From contig NC_079516.1 of the NCBI RefSeq assembly GCF_000801105.2, positions 47,410,908 through 47,474,907 on the forward strand: 64,000 bases of DNA, read 5' to 3'. Shown piece by piece: positions 35,612 to 47,699 of the stretch. The first letter of the stretch is position 1, and each line of letters opens with the position of its first letter. This DNA is from Raphanus sativus (lineage: Eukaryota > Streptophyta > Magnoliopsida > Brassicales > Brassicaceae). The notes below the pieces were generated by a model, which was given only the letters and a program-made list of their open reading frames with translations, had not been told where the DNA came from and searched no databases. Both the position numbers and the translations under genes were made by a program.

Positions 35612-35818
35612 TGAGTGGTGACTATTGAATTCCTATAAAAGTCAACATTTACATTTTGACCAAACTTGACCCATGTTTTGACCCTATTTTTTGGATTGAC
35701 ATGTTTAATTTGTATTCTCTATAAAACTTTTTTTTTTACTTTCAACTTGGGTTTTAAGATCTAAACAATACTGTTACACTTTGGATCAAGATTTTCTCAT
35801 TCATATGAATATGACAAC

Positions 35819-36527
35819 CAATGGCGGATGTAGAATTATTTTCTTGACGGGGGAAAATCACATATACTTTAAAAACATGAGTAGAATACAGTAAAACCTC
35901 TATAAATTAATAATGTTGGGACTTTGAAATTTTATTAATTTATAGAGATATTAATTTACAAAAGTTTCCTTATTTAGATTTTTTCTATTTTTCTATTTTT
36001 ATTTATATAAAAAAGAAAATATTTTATTTTACAGTATGTACATTATTTAAATTTTTGAAATTTGACTTCAATATTGTTTTATCATCTTATTTTATGTATA
36101 GTTTTATGTTTCATAGAATTGTTAAGTGGTTTTTGGTATAATTTTACTAAATGTTATCAAAATATATTGAAATGTTAAGAAAAATAAAGAATTTTCATTG
36201 TGAATATAAAACCAACAATATAATATTTAACTTATATAAAAATTATATATATATAAATTATTAATTTATGATTTTAAGGGGACTATATATTTACATATAA
36301 ATTTTAAAAATATTATTATCTTATTATTTTATCGATTTGGGCTATATTTAACACCGGCCCAACTTGGGACCGGTAAAATTTATTAATTTATAGAGATTAT
36401 TAATTTATAGAAGTTCTACTGTATAATATTTAGTAAGGAAAATACTTAAAACTTAGGATCTATTAGCAATTTTGAAAATTTCATGGTGGCACTTGCCACC
36501 TCTTTGGTTTACCTACATTCGCCACTG
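35819..36527. mobile_element. small hAT-like element interrupted by Emigrant
   Basis: Termini CAATGGCGGATGTAG and the inverse of CAGTGGCGAATGTAG. The flanking 8-mers ATGACAAC (35811-35818) and ACGACATC (36528-36535) agree at 6 of 8 positions, suggesting an aged hAT target duplication. Without the inner Emigrant copy the element would be about 176 bp. Confidence 0.55.
35889..36421. mobile_element. Emigrant MITE (pogo/Tc1-mariner-like)
   Basis: 533 bp beginning CAGTAAAACCTCTATAAATT and ending in a diverged inverse (TTTATAGAAGTTCTACTG), with TA on both sides. Termini, size and TA target fit the Emigrant family described in Arabidopsis. The interior is AT-rich without coding. Confidence 0.82.
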
Positions 36528-36691
36528 ACGACATCTAATGTAGGATATCTCACCTCTATCTTTTTGTTTATGTCATGTTTTTGTGTTTCATTTTGAGGCT
36601 TAGTTAAGATTTTCTATAGCTTTTAAGTTTAGTAGATTTAGGGGTGTCTCTAAAATTGCATCTCTACTCGCATTATGGAGGAAGGTATATG

Positions 36692-36909
36692 CAGGGGCAG
36701 ACCAAGAGATGAACGTACGGATTCCGTGCCCCCATTTAATTTTCCATTTTCTTTAACAAATACTAAACGTACGGCTGTACCCATCTAATTTTCTATTTTC
36801 TTTAACAAGTACTATAAAATCTATAGAAATGCATTCAACCTAAATTTTAAATATAGGGAAAGATATTTTTTGTGCCCCCAACTAAATTTGTTTCTAGATC
36901 CGCCTTCAC
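36692..36909. mobile_element. small hAT-like non-autonomous element
   Basis: 218 bp starting CAGGGGCAGACCAAG and ending CTAGATCCGCCTTCAC, with GTATATG on both sides (36685-36691 and 36910-36916). The termini relate it to the larger hAT relic at 50327-51170, although the right tip has decayed. Confidence 0.5.
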
Positions 36910-37647
36910 GTATATGTGTACAAAAATCAAATTAAAACACACACACAAAACATGAGTATAATTAATTTTTGCTCAAAAAAAGAAAAGAAAACAAATATTG
37001 ATAACATGTCAAACTCATGGCGATGCTTGAAATAGGGGGCACAAATGAAGTGTCCGATCAATGGTCATTCGCTTCTGTTTGTGTTGACACTCCAACTTGT
37101 TTATTGGGTCTCCTGTCAAACCAAACTTCTTGTAAACTTGTGAAGTTGCTTTGATTCTACCTTTCATATTGATATCTCTCTCTAACCACTCATCTTCCGT
37201 CATTTTTTTGTATTGAAAATTTCAGACAAAGGATTAAGATCATATATGATTGGAGTTAGAGTGGTTTCTCTTCTCTTCATATACTCGTAACTCAGTGAAT
37301 ATACACTATATTACTTTCAAATTAAGTTTACAGTTATATTCAAATGATATCCATCGTGTTTTGTTTATGCATATTAGTAGGCAACCAATCGAAAATATAT
37401 ATATGATGTAGCTATAGATTACAGACTAAACATATGTGTCAAAATCGAAATCATTTCTTTATTTATTAATTAAGCAAACTAACCTCAAAACTCACCGACC
37501 TCATCTCTTGCGGTACAAATCAGAGTAAAATAGACAAGTAATTTAATTTTAAAAGGAAAATAAATGGACCAACAACTACTCCTAGCTACTCCTCATATAT
37601 AGTTGTCTAGTCATGAGAAATAGATTATCTTTCTGTATGATCAAAAC

Positions 37648-38079
37648 ATGGGAAGTGAAGTAATAAATCCTATCAAACCACGGTTCGATCTGAGCATGTC
37701 GAGAAGAACCCGAAAACCATGGTCCTCCAGTCTCGTCAACGAGATGCAACATCAAGTCCTGTCCACGCAAAGCTCACAACAAGAGAAAGAATCAGAGCAA
37801 GACGAGGACCGAGAGATTGATCGTAAGAGTTTGAACAATCTAATGAGAAGCGAGCAAGAATCAAACGGAGAAGCTAATGCTACCAACAAGAACTCTCTAG
37901 GTCAACATTTCGGGGAAGACGAAGGGATCAAGCAGACGATGCAAGTGGTGGTCAAGAAGCAAGGTGGGGAAAATGGTGTAAAATTCAAAGGTATGATGGG
38001 TCGATATGTTAAGGTGTTGAGCGGTTTGATGAAGGCCAAACGTGACCGTAAGACATCGGCCTTGCGGTTTAAAACCTGA
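37648..38079 (+). CDS. uncharacterised small hydrophilic protein
   Basis: A single exon of 143 residues starting MGSEVINPIKPRF. It is rich in Ser, Gln, Glu and Lys, with no signal peptide or membrane helix. A charged middle (EKESEQDEDREIDRKSLNNL) leads to a basic C-terminus with FKGMMGRYVKVLSGLMKAK, probably an amphipathic helix. I do not recognise the family. It sits between the DUF936 gene and the small membrane-protein gene, so it may correspond to one of the small genes near At2g31930/At2g31940. The clean frame with balanced codon use in otherwise AT-rich DNA supports it being a real gene. Confidence 0.6.
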   Translation: MGSEVINPIKPRFDLSMSRRTRKPWSSSLVNEMQHQVLSTQSSQQEKESEQDEDREIDRKSLNNLMRSEQESNGEANATNKNSLGQHFGEDEGIKQTMQVVVKKQGGENGVKFKGMMGRYVKVLSGLMKAKRDRKTSALRFKT

Positions 38080-38238
38080 TTTCGAATGTATATACGTACG
38101 TTCATGTGCCTAATACGTATATTTAGTTTAGAATTGTTTCGCATACGTACGTAATATTAATGTGCATATATGTTGTTGGCATATGTACATGCACCTTTTG
38201 GTTTCGAATATCATTGCATGTTTTTCCTCGGTTGCTAA

Positions 38239-39056
38239 GAGCATAATCAACAACAAATTTCTCAACAAAGGTTTCTCATCATCTAACACTATAATTAATT
38301 TTTATACAGTTGAATAACCAACAAATATAAATTGACACGTTTTACCAACAAAAAAACATAAAATGACACGGTGCAAAACAGTTTTTTTCAGTTTTATTGT
38401 TGAATTTCTCGTATACAAAAGTTTATCTCAGATACAATCAATGCATCTTTTGCCAAACTATCAGCTACAGAATTCCTCTCACGAGGTATCCAAGAGAAGC
38501 TTACAAATTCAAAGCTGGTTCCTAATGAAAGGATATCAGCAGCAACACCATACAATTCAGTTACAGGAGACCATGTATTGAGCACTTTGATAAGCTGTAA
38601 GGAATCTGACTCAAATTTTACTTTCTTCATTCCTGCTTCCGCGCAGTATAGGACCGCTTCTCTCATTGCAATTCCTTCCGCCATCAGGGCAGAGCTCACC
38701 CACTCTTCTCTCCTCTTGAAGTGTTGAATTCCTTGTGTTGTGAGAAGATGGCCCATCCCAAGCCTGCAGTTTCCTGTTGGTTTAACCACGCCGCATCTGA
38801 TCTGACTACTAGAGAACCTGGCGGTGTTGGGATCTCCATAGGCGTACTTGGCTGCACCCGTACTGGCTTCTCCTTCTCGTGGATGGTGAGCCAGTTATTG
38901 CTCCCATCTAAGTTTTTAATGAAGTTAGTTAATGTTGTTAAAAAAAAAACAAAAGTTTATCTCTCTTCGATTCTACTTTTCAATTTTTTATCTTCCTACT
39001 TATTTTATTATTTAATTACGAAAAAGTTGTTGAAAACTCCATGGTTGAGGATGGTC
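38239..39056. mobile_element. PIF/Harbinger-like element carrying an RNase H fragment
   Basis: 818 bp with imperfect inverted ends GAGCATAATCAAC and (inverse) GACCATCCTCAAC, flanked by TAA at 38236-38238 and 39057-39059. The interior holds a minus-strand RNase H-like fragment (next entry) and no PIF transposase. Confidence 0.5.
38394..38900 (-). pseudogene. RNase H-like (RVT_3 type) fragment
   Basis: On the minus strand the translation begins with VRSDAAW in one frame (near 38800). It continues after a frameshift with SSALMAEGIAMREAVLYC, KKVKFESDSLQLIKVLN and SFSWIPRERNSVADSLAKDA. This matches the RNase H-fold domain found at the end of plant LINE-type polyproteins and in derived host proteins; the acidic residues of the active site (D, E, D) are recognisable. 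The frameshift and lack of reverse transcriptase make it a fragment. It lies inside the inverted ends of the element at 38239-39056. Confidence 0.7.
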
Positions 39057-39470
39057 TAACTTCTAATAATCTCATTACATCAGTTTTTGTTGTGTTTTGA
39101 GTTTTCTATTAGAATTATATTTGTCCGACTACTTTTTGAGATCTTTTTTTTAACTACGCTTTAAGATCTTAGGGTTGTTATAATAGTTGCTAAACAAGGT
39201 TGCTATAGTAGATCTTTGCGCACTAACAACAGTTGTAGGTTAACCAGTGGCTGTAGTTTTAAGGAAAATAAAAATCCCAATACGACGAAACTTTGGTTAG
39301 ATTTTCGTTGGTCACCTAGTCTGTTTTAAATGGTTTAAAATCATAAAATATTTTATAGAAAAAAAAACATGATGAAACAAGCAAAGTATGGCTCTAAGGA
39401 TTAAGAGTTTTGTTTGCATAATCGTAGTTCCACTTGCTATTTTCAAATCTCAAGTGGGAAAATTTAAAAT

Positions 39471-39519
39471 AGATGTCAAGGCTAGGTTTGACCAAAAAAG
39501 AAAAAGATGTCAAGACTAG
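39471..39519. repeat. 15-bp direct repeat around an A-rich insert
   Basis: AGATGTCAAGGCTAG (39471-39485) and AGATGTCAAGACTAG (39505-39519) flank the 19-bp insert GTTTGACCAAAAAAGAAAA. Confidence 0.6.
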
Positions 39520-40175
39520 AAATATTCTAGGTAAATGTTTGAATTGAACGACGACACATTGTGACATAGATGGACAATATAACTGACGCTGTCTGACTGC
39601 GACTCCACTCCTCTCTCTTTTTCACCACTAAAATAATTGCAAGATCTGTTAATTTTCCAAATGTATGTAACTAATTTCCTAGTGAATCAAATAGACTTTT
39701 CATTTTACATATAATATTTTATATTGTGACTCATATATAGCGTTGAGCACTATTGTTTGCTATTTGGCATTTTACTTAAAGTCGGGTATTCGTTTTGATT
39801 AAGTCGAGTATTATATACAGCAAAGTTTTTGTTTTTCCCTGGATGCAGTTTCTCTTTAATTAATAAAGTTTATGTATGGTCATTCCAGATTACATATATT
39901 TTCTATTATGGAGTCTGACGACGCGTAGTGATTGTATACCTAACCTCCAAATTACTGATGCCTCATTTCGTAAGAAGATAACATATAATAAATTAATAAC
40001 ATTATATAACGACTTCTTTTAATAATTCTGACAAAATAACTATAGTTAAATTAAACATTATATTTTAAATATATCCCTGATTAATCAAGTTTATTGTATT
40101 ACGCATTACATATAGTTTATTACTGTCATACTGAATGCAATTTATTCAATAATATTCTTTTCAAAAAAATCATTC

Positions 40176-40224
40176 AATATACAACATGGACACTCGATTC
40201 AAAAAAAAATATACAACATTGACA
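40176..40224. repeat. 17-bp direct repeat around an A-tailed insert
   Basis: Two 17-base copies starting AATATACAACAT (40176-40192 and 40208-40224, one mismatch) flank CTCGATTC plus a run of A. Confidence 0.6.
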
Positions 40225-40685
40225 TGGAGAATAAATAAATGAGAAAGTATCAGGAGACCTCAGACGTAAGGAAAGGGTCGGCGGTACATGGCGGGCTTTC
40301 ATTGGGTAGCTTTTTTACCAATAAAACTGGAGATGCATGGCTTCACCGACCTTGCTAAGGAACCTTTTTATTGCACCGTCAAAAAGCAAGAATCTTTAAT
40401 TAAAGTGCCAAATCAGCTCTTTTCATTTACTTTATTTTGTGGTGTACATACACAATTAATACGTAAAGTAATAAATTATCCGATTATACTTAGTTGGTTC
40501 GATTCGGTTCGGTCTAGTTACTTTATTGTTTGTCATGGCAATGTCGGTTAACACTCGGTTAATTCAGTTTGCTTCACAAACCTAAGTGTACCTTTAAATA
40601 ATACTAAATCAGATGCAAGATGGTACACTGTGCATAAAAGTAAACACAGTATTGTAGGATCCTAAGCAAACAATCAATTTCCCTT

Positions 40686-40692
40686 TATAAAA
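40686..40692 (+). promoter_or_regulatory. probable TATA box of the small membrane-protein gene
   Basis: TATAAAA about 158 bp before the ATG at 40844. The A/C-rich stretch between them looks like a plant 5' leader. Confidence 0.5.
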
Positions 40693-40843
40693 CGAACTCA
40701 TCCAGTCATCCGTCAACTTCTTCATCAAAACCTCAAAACTCAAACATCAACAGCTTCAAAATCTGTCTCCAGAAAAAAAACTCAGAAGTCACAAGAAAAT
40801 AAAAGAAAGCAAACACTCAAAAATCTAAGGAAAGAGATAAGCC

Positions 40844-41203
40844 ATGGGAAGAGATAACGAAGGAAGCCCTCCAGTTCCACTACATCTCTGCGTCTTCGTT
40901 TTCATCCTCTTAATGTTCGTAACGATTTCATGGTATGCGAGCTATGAACCAGTTATAGAAGGTTTTACGGACCAGCTCAAGCTTGCTCTCATGGCTTCTC
41001 CTCTGCTTTTGCTCTTGGCCGTTCATTTTCTATCCAATGGTGAAGGAGGAAGGATGGTGACGTCATTGATACCTATGAATGAGAGAGAGTCTTTGTATAG
41101 AGCTGGAGGAACGCCGTGGGGAGTGGCATTCATGCTTGTCTTCCTCTTCTTCATGGTTTCGTATAAGTCTCAGTTTCAAGAACGTTGGTTTCCTCTAAGA
41201 TGA
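40844..41203 (+). CDS. small three-helix membrane protein
   Basis: A single exon of 119 residues starting MGRDNEGSPPVPLH. Three hydrophobic segments are visible: about 13-37 (LCVFVFILLMFVTISWYASY), 45-64 (LALMASPLLLLLAVHFLS) and 93-110 (WGVAFMLVFLFFMVSY). The second loop includes TSLIPMNERESLYRAGGTPW, a conserved-looking stretch. I believe this corresponds to At2g31945/At1g05575, plant-specific membrane proteins of unknown biochemical function and reported stress responsiveness (memory). A degraded copy of its middle part lies at 46532-46604, fused to a callose synthase derivative, which shows that this gene and the synthase were duplicated together. Confidence 0.82.
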   Translation: MGRDNEGSPPVPLHLCVFVFILLMFVTISWYASYEPVIEGFTDQLKLALMASPLLLLLAVHFLSNGEGGRMVTSLIPMNERESLYRAGGTPWGVAFMLVFLFFMVSYKSQFQERWFPLR

Positions 41204-43599
41204 AAAAGGAATCGTGTGTCTTTTTATTTCACTTTCTTGACTTTCTCATTGGGTGGTCTAGTATAGTAGATGCATGATAATGTATGTTTAATCTTTCGTC
41301 TTATTTACCATACCATTTTATTTACTTCTTAAATCCATTGTCTCCCAAAAAAAAAAAATCCATTGTCTCGCAGTATATAAGCTTTTTGGTATCATCAGCG
41401 CAGATAAATATGGGCAGTGGAGTACATAAAAATTATATCAGTGAAAAAATATTTTCTAAATCAGAATAAAAATTAAATCACAAGTTGTTGCTGGAATATG
41501 TGGCAGCTAGCCAACAACTACACTCCCTTTGTTTCATATTAAGCGTCGTTGTAAAAAAAAAAATTTCGTTGCAAAATGTCGTTTTAGTATTTCAATGCAT
41601 AATTTATTAATTTTATTTTTCAATTTAGTTTTTATTTGTTGAAATATGAGTATGTGTAAGAATAATGATGTTTTTATATAGAAAATAAACAAAATTAAAT
41701 GATTTCTTAATTTGTATGTAGAAGTCTAAAAAAAATAATTAATATAAAATGGATGAATTATTATTTTGGACGCCCTCCATTATTTCAGTGTTGGGCTTTA
41801 ACACTAACCTTGGGAAGTCCATGTATGCAATTCATGTTCATGAATTCAAGCACAATACAACATCAGCATAAACATTAAGTTTTTATTATACAATCACTAA
41901 TTATTAAAAAAATTACTTAGAATAACATTTAAATGATGCAAGCTATAACACGAAAATGAAGAAATTTTTTTTTCAATATTTTTGTTGATTTGATATATTC
42001 AGAAGGCGATGAATGATAAGTTTTTAATAGCAATTAGTGGATCATCCATAAAATAAGAATGGCTAATATAATCGTAAAATTTTATTTTCTTTATTTGTTA
42101 TATGTTTTATTTAATTTGATTTGAAAAATCTAGATGTTCATAATTTTGTGAGGAAAAAATATATTTATTTTCTATATTTTTAAAAGAGGAAGTAAACAGA
42201 AAATATTAATATTATAACTGATATTCAACTCAATCTGAATATACATATGTCTACATATATAATTATATATTTATTATATTTATATAAGTTTTAAAATATT
42301 TTATTCACTCAATTGATTATTTAGTTATTAAAGTTTTAAAATAAATAAATTGTGCTTGTAATAAACATTACGGGCCTGATCGAAATTCCTATAAAATTTA
42401 TAGATTTTAAGGCCGAATATTCAATTTAACAAAAATTGTTGATCTAGGCAGAATTGATCACCGATAATTTTAAAGTTTAGGATTTTCGTTCGATATCTAC
42501 CCCTGCCATAAAATACTCCATATCTTTGTGTGAGTGAATACTCATATTGAATTATGTTTAATAGTCAAGATCAAGAAAAAGACCATCAATGAGTATGTGT
42601 ATTGGATGATATTTTGATGAGTTTTCCAAAAAATAAAAATGAAAAAATAGACGATAGAGAAAGAGAGAGAAAAAAGTCTGGTATTTTTGACTTGTCGCAT
42701 TTCATTTGACAATGCATTAAATACTACTACGTAAATGATTCTTTTACACACTTCTTCTTTAAACTGTTCCTATTCTTTTAAAAGTGAATGTAACTTACGT
42801 AAAATGATTCAAACATGGAGCTAAAACTAATTTATTTTGTTGTCTTTACTCTTTACCCCAAAAAACATTTATGTAACTCATCGTAAATATCAAATGAAAT
42901 TAATTCAGTCAAGACTTTATTTAAAAAAAACATTAATCATACTACACAAAATCCTTCTTTGTGGAACAAAGAAAAAACCTATAACATCCTATTTTCAGGA
43001 ACAGAGGGAGTATAATTTATTGTTAAGAAATTCTTTGTTCTCATGATTGATGATTGATGATGCTCTTAGTTGGCATGAGTAATATACCTTACCCAAAGCA
43101 AAATAAAGATAGAACTGGTTACAATAAACTTTAGCCTCAAACACTTTTTTCTCACCTAGTCTTGAACACTTTTTGCATCATAGTTACATATCTGCATGAT
43201 TAAATCCGTTTTCTAAGTCTTCTTTGAAGAATCTTAAATGTTTTCTGGATTCGTGTCCAACACCAATATATGGTGGCCTATATGTTAAAAAAAAAACTAA
43301 GAGCTGAAAGAGAAGTTTGTGAGAAAAGTTTGTCATTCTCAAAGATATTACTCCGATAGTGTAAGAAGACTGGAACATGGATTGGTAATGTCGTTGACAT
43401 TAATTCCATGATTGGTCAATATAAAAATGCCAATAATACATTGAAAAGAATAAAAACATAGGCGCCTGTCTGTCTTCTCTCTATATGTTTCACTCTTCTT
43501 TGATCACAGTTTGACCATCCGTTTATGTTGTCCTTCTCGCGTTCACTCAAAGGTTAAATGTGTTCTTCTTTTACTAGCTAACGGAGTACATGATTTTCT
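41204..43599. other. gene-free AT-rich region
   Basis: No supportable gene. It contains a micro-insert at 41331-41369 and two MITE-like termini: ACTCCCTTTGTTTCATATTA near 41522 and the inverse-like CAGAGGGAGTATA ending near 43013, which might belong to one or two decayed elements. Confidence 0.5.
41331..41369. repeat. 14-bp direct repeat around a poly(A) insert
   Basis: AAATCCATTGTCTC at 41331-41344 and 41356-41369 flank an 11-bp insert of CC plus A's. Confidence 0.6.
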
Positions 43600-44011
43600 T
43601 GTGTGTGGGTATAGTTGAAGAGGATCGTGAAACAATGTTATTGGTGACTAGGTTTAGACATAAAGTTTGTGCTTTACACGTCTCATGCTACCCTTTATTT
43701 TCGTCTGTTCGGAACCTTTTTTTCTTTTAACTATAAATGCAACTTTTTAGCATGGTTTCTTTGATTTATTATTTGGAGTGAATCTCATCTTACTTAGGAA
43801 TTAAGCAATCCATGTATTCTTTTTCCTTTCGGATCGGCTATTTAATGGCAGTCTCTGTCTCTTTTCTCCTTCGCGAGCTTGTGATTATATAACTCTTTTT
43901 TTTTATCTCATATAGTTCTGTAAGTTTGTTATTGATGGTGATGTAAAAGCTCTTTAAATTTGAAGAAGTCTTCATCTGATTTTTTTGGTTTTTTTTTTGA
44001 GGATTTAGAAG

Positions 44012-46632
44012 ATGTCTCAAACTGCTAGTAAACTTGGAATGGTTACTCTGGACAGTGAAGTGGTGCCATCGTCACTCGTGGAGATTGCTCCGATCCTCCG
44101 TGTAGCCAACGAAGTAGAAGCTAGTAACCCTCGCGTTGCTTACTTATGTGAGTTGAAATAATGTAAAAGTCCCCTGATGATTCGATCATCTCAAATGATA
44201 TCGTAAACAAAAATCATTGGCTGTTTTTTAGGTCGGTTTTATGCGTTTGAGAAGGCAGGCAAGCTTGATCCCACATCAAGTGGTCGTGGTGTTCCCCAGT
44301 TCAAGACTGCGCTTCTTCGGCGCTTAGAACATGTATCATCACTTCATTTACTTTACTGTTGGCTTGCAGATAAAATTCTTGCTGCATGGGGATTATGTGT
44401 CAGTGTACTTTATTTTCTTGAACTTGTGCAGGAGAATGAAACAACTCTTGCAGTAAGGCAGCATAGTGACGGACGCGAAATGCAACGTTTCTATCAACAT
44501 TACCACAAGAAATACATCCAGGCTTTGGCCAACTCTGCTGGGAAAGATGACCGGTCTGTTTTTGATGGAACTGTTAGTTCGGATCGGTGTTTTATCTCTA
44601 TCTTTTATATGTGCTTTAATTCATAAAACAAAGGTTCTTTTTTTTTTTGCCTTGTAGTGCTCAACGTACAAAGGAATATCAAACTGCTTCGGTTCTCTTT
44701 GAAGTCTCGAAGGCTGTTAATCAGACTGAAGATGTGGAAGTGCCTGATGAGGTAGTTTTGTGTCTCGTTTTTCTGTTCTTGCGCAGGTCTCTGGGCATGA
44801 TTTCATGGAGGAAATCTTGATATCTCATTAATAAAATTACGACATTCTTGGCTCACTTGTTTCTGTTCATCTTTTTTTTTTTGCTGGTAGAATCTAGAAG
44901 CCCACACAAAGTTTGAAGAAAAAATCCAAATCGACGTGCCTTACAACAATCTTCCCCATGACCCTGATTGTCAAAATCAGGCTATAACGCGATTTCCTAA
45001 GGTTAACCAAATAAGATATCAATTTATGTTTAGTCGTGTTCTGAGTCAGGAAAAAAACACTCTCACACTGTTCAACAGATACAAGCCACAGTTACCGCAC
45101 TTTGTAACACTAGGGGTCTACCATGGCCAGCAGGCCACAAGAAGAAACTCGATGAAGATATGCTAGATTGGCTTCAAACAACGTTTGGTTTTCAGGTGAT
45201 ACTAGTGAATATCCTGTATTTGTTTTGTTGATTGAGTGCTGATTGTGATCCAAACCTTTAAATGTCAGAAAGATAATGTTACCAATCAAAGAGAGAACTT
45301 GATTTTGTTACTTACCAATGTACACATTCGACAGTTTCCGAGACCTGAACAACAACCAAATGTATGTTTTCTTTTGAACTTCACTTCACAGTTTACAACT
45401 CATGCTTCGTCTATTTGCACTAACGGTCTAATTTACTATGTCTGCCTTTAGTTGGATGATTACGCATTGAGTATTGTGATGAAGAAACTTTTCAAAAACT
45501 ACAAAAAGTGGTGCAAATACTTGGGTCGGAAAAGCAGCCTCTGGTGAGGATTCTCCTTGTAACATCTCATATTTTGTATTCATATTTTTCCTTTTTAAAA
45601 ACATATAAAAGAGATGTAACCCCTTGAGGTTTTCTTACCTGTTCATCTCTACTGTTCTTGTAGGTTGCCGACCATTCAACAAGAGGTTCAGCAGCGGAAA
45701 CTGCTATATATGGGACTTTATCTCTTGATATGGGGAGAGGCTGCAAACCTAAGATTCATGCCAGCGTGCCTTTGCTATATATATCACCATGTATGTCTTC
45801 AGTTTCTCTCTATGTGGTTTGCCTGAAAGTGAAACATTACATTTTGAATTTAGAGAAGAGCATGTGACTTCAATTCTTGGTGATCTTGCCTACTACATAG
45901 ACGTAGTTATCCATTAGTAAACTCCGGAGAGCTGAAAACGTAATATATAAGGACGAGGAAGTAAACCATCGAGAACTTAATAAAACATGTTTTATATTTA
46001 GGTTACGGATGTTTCTATATCTAAGTTCGTCTTCTAAATTTGTTTAGATGGCTTTTGAATTGTACGGGATATTGGCTGGGAGTGTTAGTTCAATGACAGG
46101 GGAGCGAGTAAAACCGGCATATGGTGGTGAAGATGAAGCCTTCCTGCAGAAAGTAGTGACTCCTATAGACAAGACAGTAGCTAAGGTTGCTTGCGTTGGT
46201 TCTTCAGTCTTAACCATTTGTCTTCTTTCGCTGTCATTTCCTCTATTTTCCATCACCATATTCGTGTGTACTGTAGGAAGCAAAGAGAAGTAGAGAAGGA
46301 AAGTTGAAGCATTCTGAGAGGAGACACTATGACGACTTTAATGAGTACTTTTGGTACAATGCATATGATTATCTTGAAATCTTCTATATGTTCATTTAAA
46401 GTTCTGCATGATTAAATCTCCTTGCTTTTTTACAACTTACAGGTCAGTTCGGTGCTTTCGGTTAGGGTGGCCTATGCGAGCTGATGCTGAATTCTTTTGT
46501 CAGACAGCTGAGGAACTTCGAAAAAGTTATAGATGGTTCTCTGCTTCTGCTCTTGGACGTCTATTTTCTATCCAACGAAGGAGGAACGATGACGTCAGTG
46601 ATACATTTGATAAAATATTGAAAATGATGTAA
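44012..46632 (+). CDS. truncated callose synthase derivative 1, chimeric C-terminus
   Basis: Twelve exons: 44012-44147, 44232-44332, 44432-44553, 44658-44751, 44891-45001, 45079-45195, 45269-45361, 45452-45543, 45664-45790, 46048-46185, 46277-46353, 46443-46632. They sum to 1398 bases (465 residues). Each matches an exon of the full synthase at 58427 in position and phase, with GT/AG borders and no stop. It lacks the Gly/Pro-rich extension of the full gene at residues 5-30. It carries the Vta1-like N-terminal region and the FKS1 domain-1 region ([32 protein letters not shown]) but ends before the first membrane helix. After QTAEELR the frame runs into a piece of the neighbouring small membrane-protein gene, read out of frame. 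With no membrane or GT48 catalytic part it cannot make callose; it may be a pseudogene or a soluble partner-binding fragment. Confidence 0.7.
46532..46604 (+). pseudogene. fragment of the small membrane-protein gene
   Basis: About 73 bp align with 40990-41072 of the intact gene. The shared block TATTTTCTATCCAA is followed by GAAGGAGGAA and GATGACGTCA; indels change the frame. It forms the 3' end of the last exon of the truncated synthase derivative, marking a recombination junction near 46520-46532. Confidence 0.75.
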
Positions 46633-47699
46633 ACAATTTCTTTTAATAATAACAAAGAGAACATATAATAGACCACTCTAATAATAAGTTAATAACAGCA
46701 TCTTTTAATAATATTGACAAAATAGCTATAGTTTAAACAGTTATCTTTAAAAGTATATTATTGCTTAATCAATTGTTTTGGTAAAACGTTAAATTATTAT
46801 ACCAAAATTTTAAGTTTTTTGACAATGATTACGAAGAGAAAGAACTAGTAGCGAAATGCAGAACTAAAACTCAACAACTAACAGAAAGTGACGATGAAAA
46901 GAGCCCAAGCAGAAAAAAGCTAATCTACAGACTACAGACCAGTTAAACAGAGCTGAGAGAACGATCAGAAGAAAAGGGTCTAGTCGCCATGAGCTACCGA
47001 AATATAGGCATTTTGAAGATGGGTTATATTTATGTTTGAAATTTGAATGTTTGTTGTTTTGAGTTTGTCTAGTATGATATTTAAAACTTGGATGATTGAT
47101 TTTTGTTGTTTAAAATATGTTTATTATATATTTAACTACTAAAATATATTTTAGTTACTATATTTACAAAAATAATAATTATATAACAAACAAAAAATAA
47201 ATAAAAATCTTTAATTAATCTAATAAAAATAAATAAATTTAGATTATAATTTTTAATTCAGTCATAAACATGGAAATATAAGAACTAATATATATATATA
47301 ACATATATTTTGAAATTTTGAAAATGGAAAAACAAAATTTAAAAGAAAAGTGGAATCCTTATAAATATTTTGCTGTTTATAAATATTTTTCTGTTTATTG
47401 TTTTCAGTCTATTAATAGAATAAAATTTTATAAATGTTAATAGAATAATTGATAATTATTAGATAATTATAAAAAAATAGAAAAATGTTATAACTAGAGA
47501 ATGGAGGTGATTGGTTGGATGGTAACTTTAAATTCTGTTATGTAAAGTTAGTGTGTAATTTTTTTTATCATAGATGTATTCCCTATATAGGTGTAAAAAA
47601 TAAATAGAAAACTAAAGATATTATGAATATACTTCTAAAGCCATATAGTTTTCTACAGCACAAAAATATTGTGGGGGTAGTGAGATTTTTGTGGGGCAG
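46633..47699. other. AT-rich spacer between the two truncated synthase copies
   Basis: No gene is seen. Around 46690-46760 there is similarity to 40020-40090, upstream of the small membrane-protein gene, consistent with a shared ancestral segment. Confidence 0.45.

Larger units (their letters stand above)
39057..40685. other. gene-free region upstream of the small membrane-protein gene
   Basis: No gene is seen. It contains two micro-inserts with direct repeats (39471-39519 and 40176-40224). Confidence 0.5.

Noticed and set aside
41520..43016. A single 1.5 kb element bounded by ACTCCCTTTG and CAGAGGGAGT
   Set aside because: The terminal words are similar to MITE ends, but the inner parts of the ends do not pair and no clean target duplication is visible, so they may belong to separate decayed elements.
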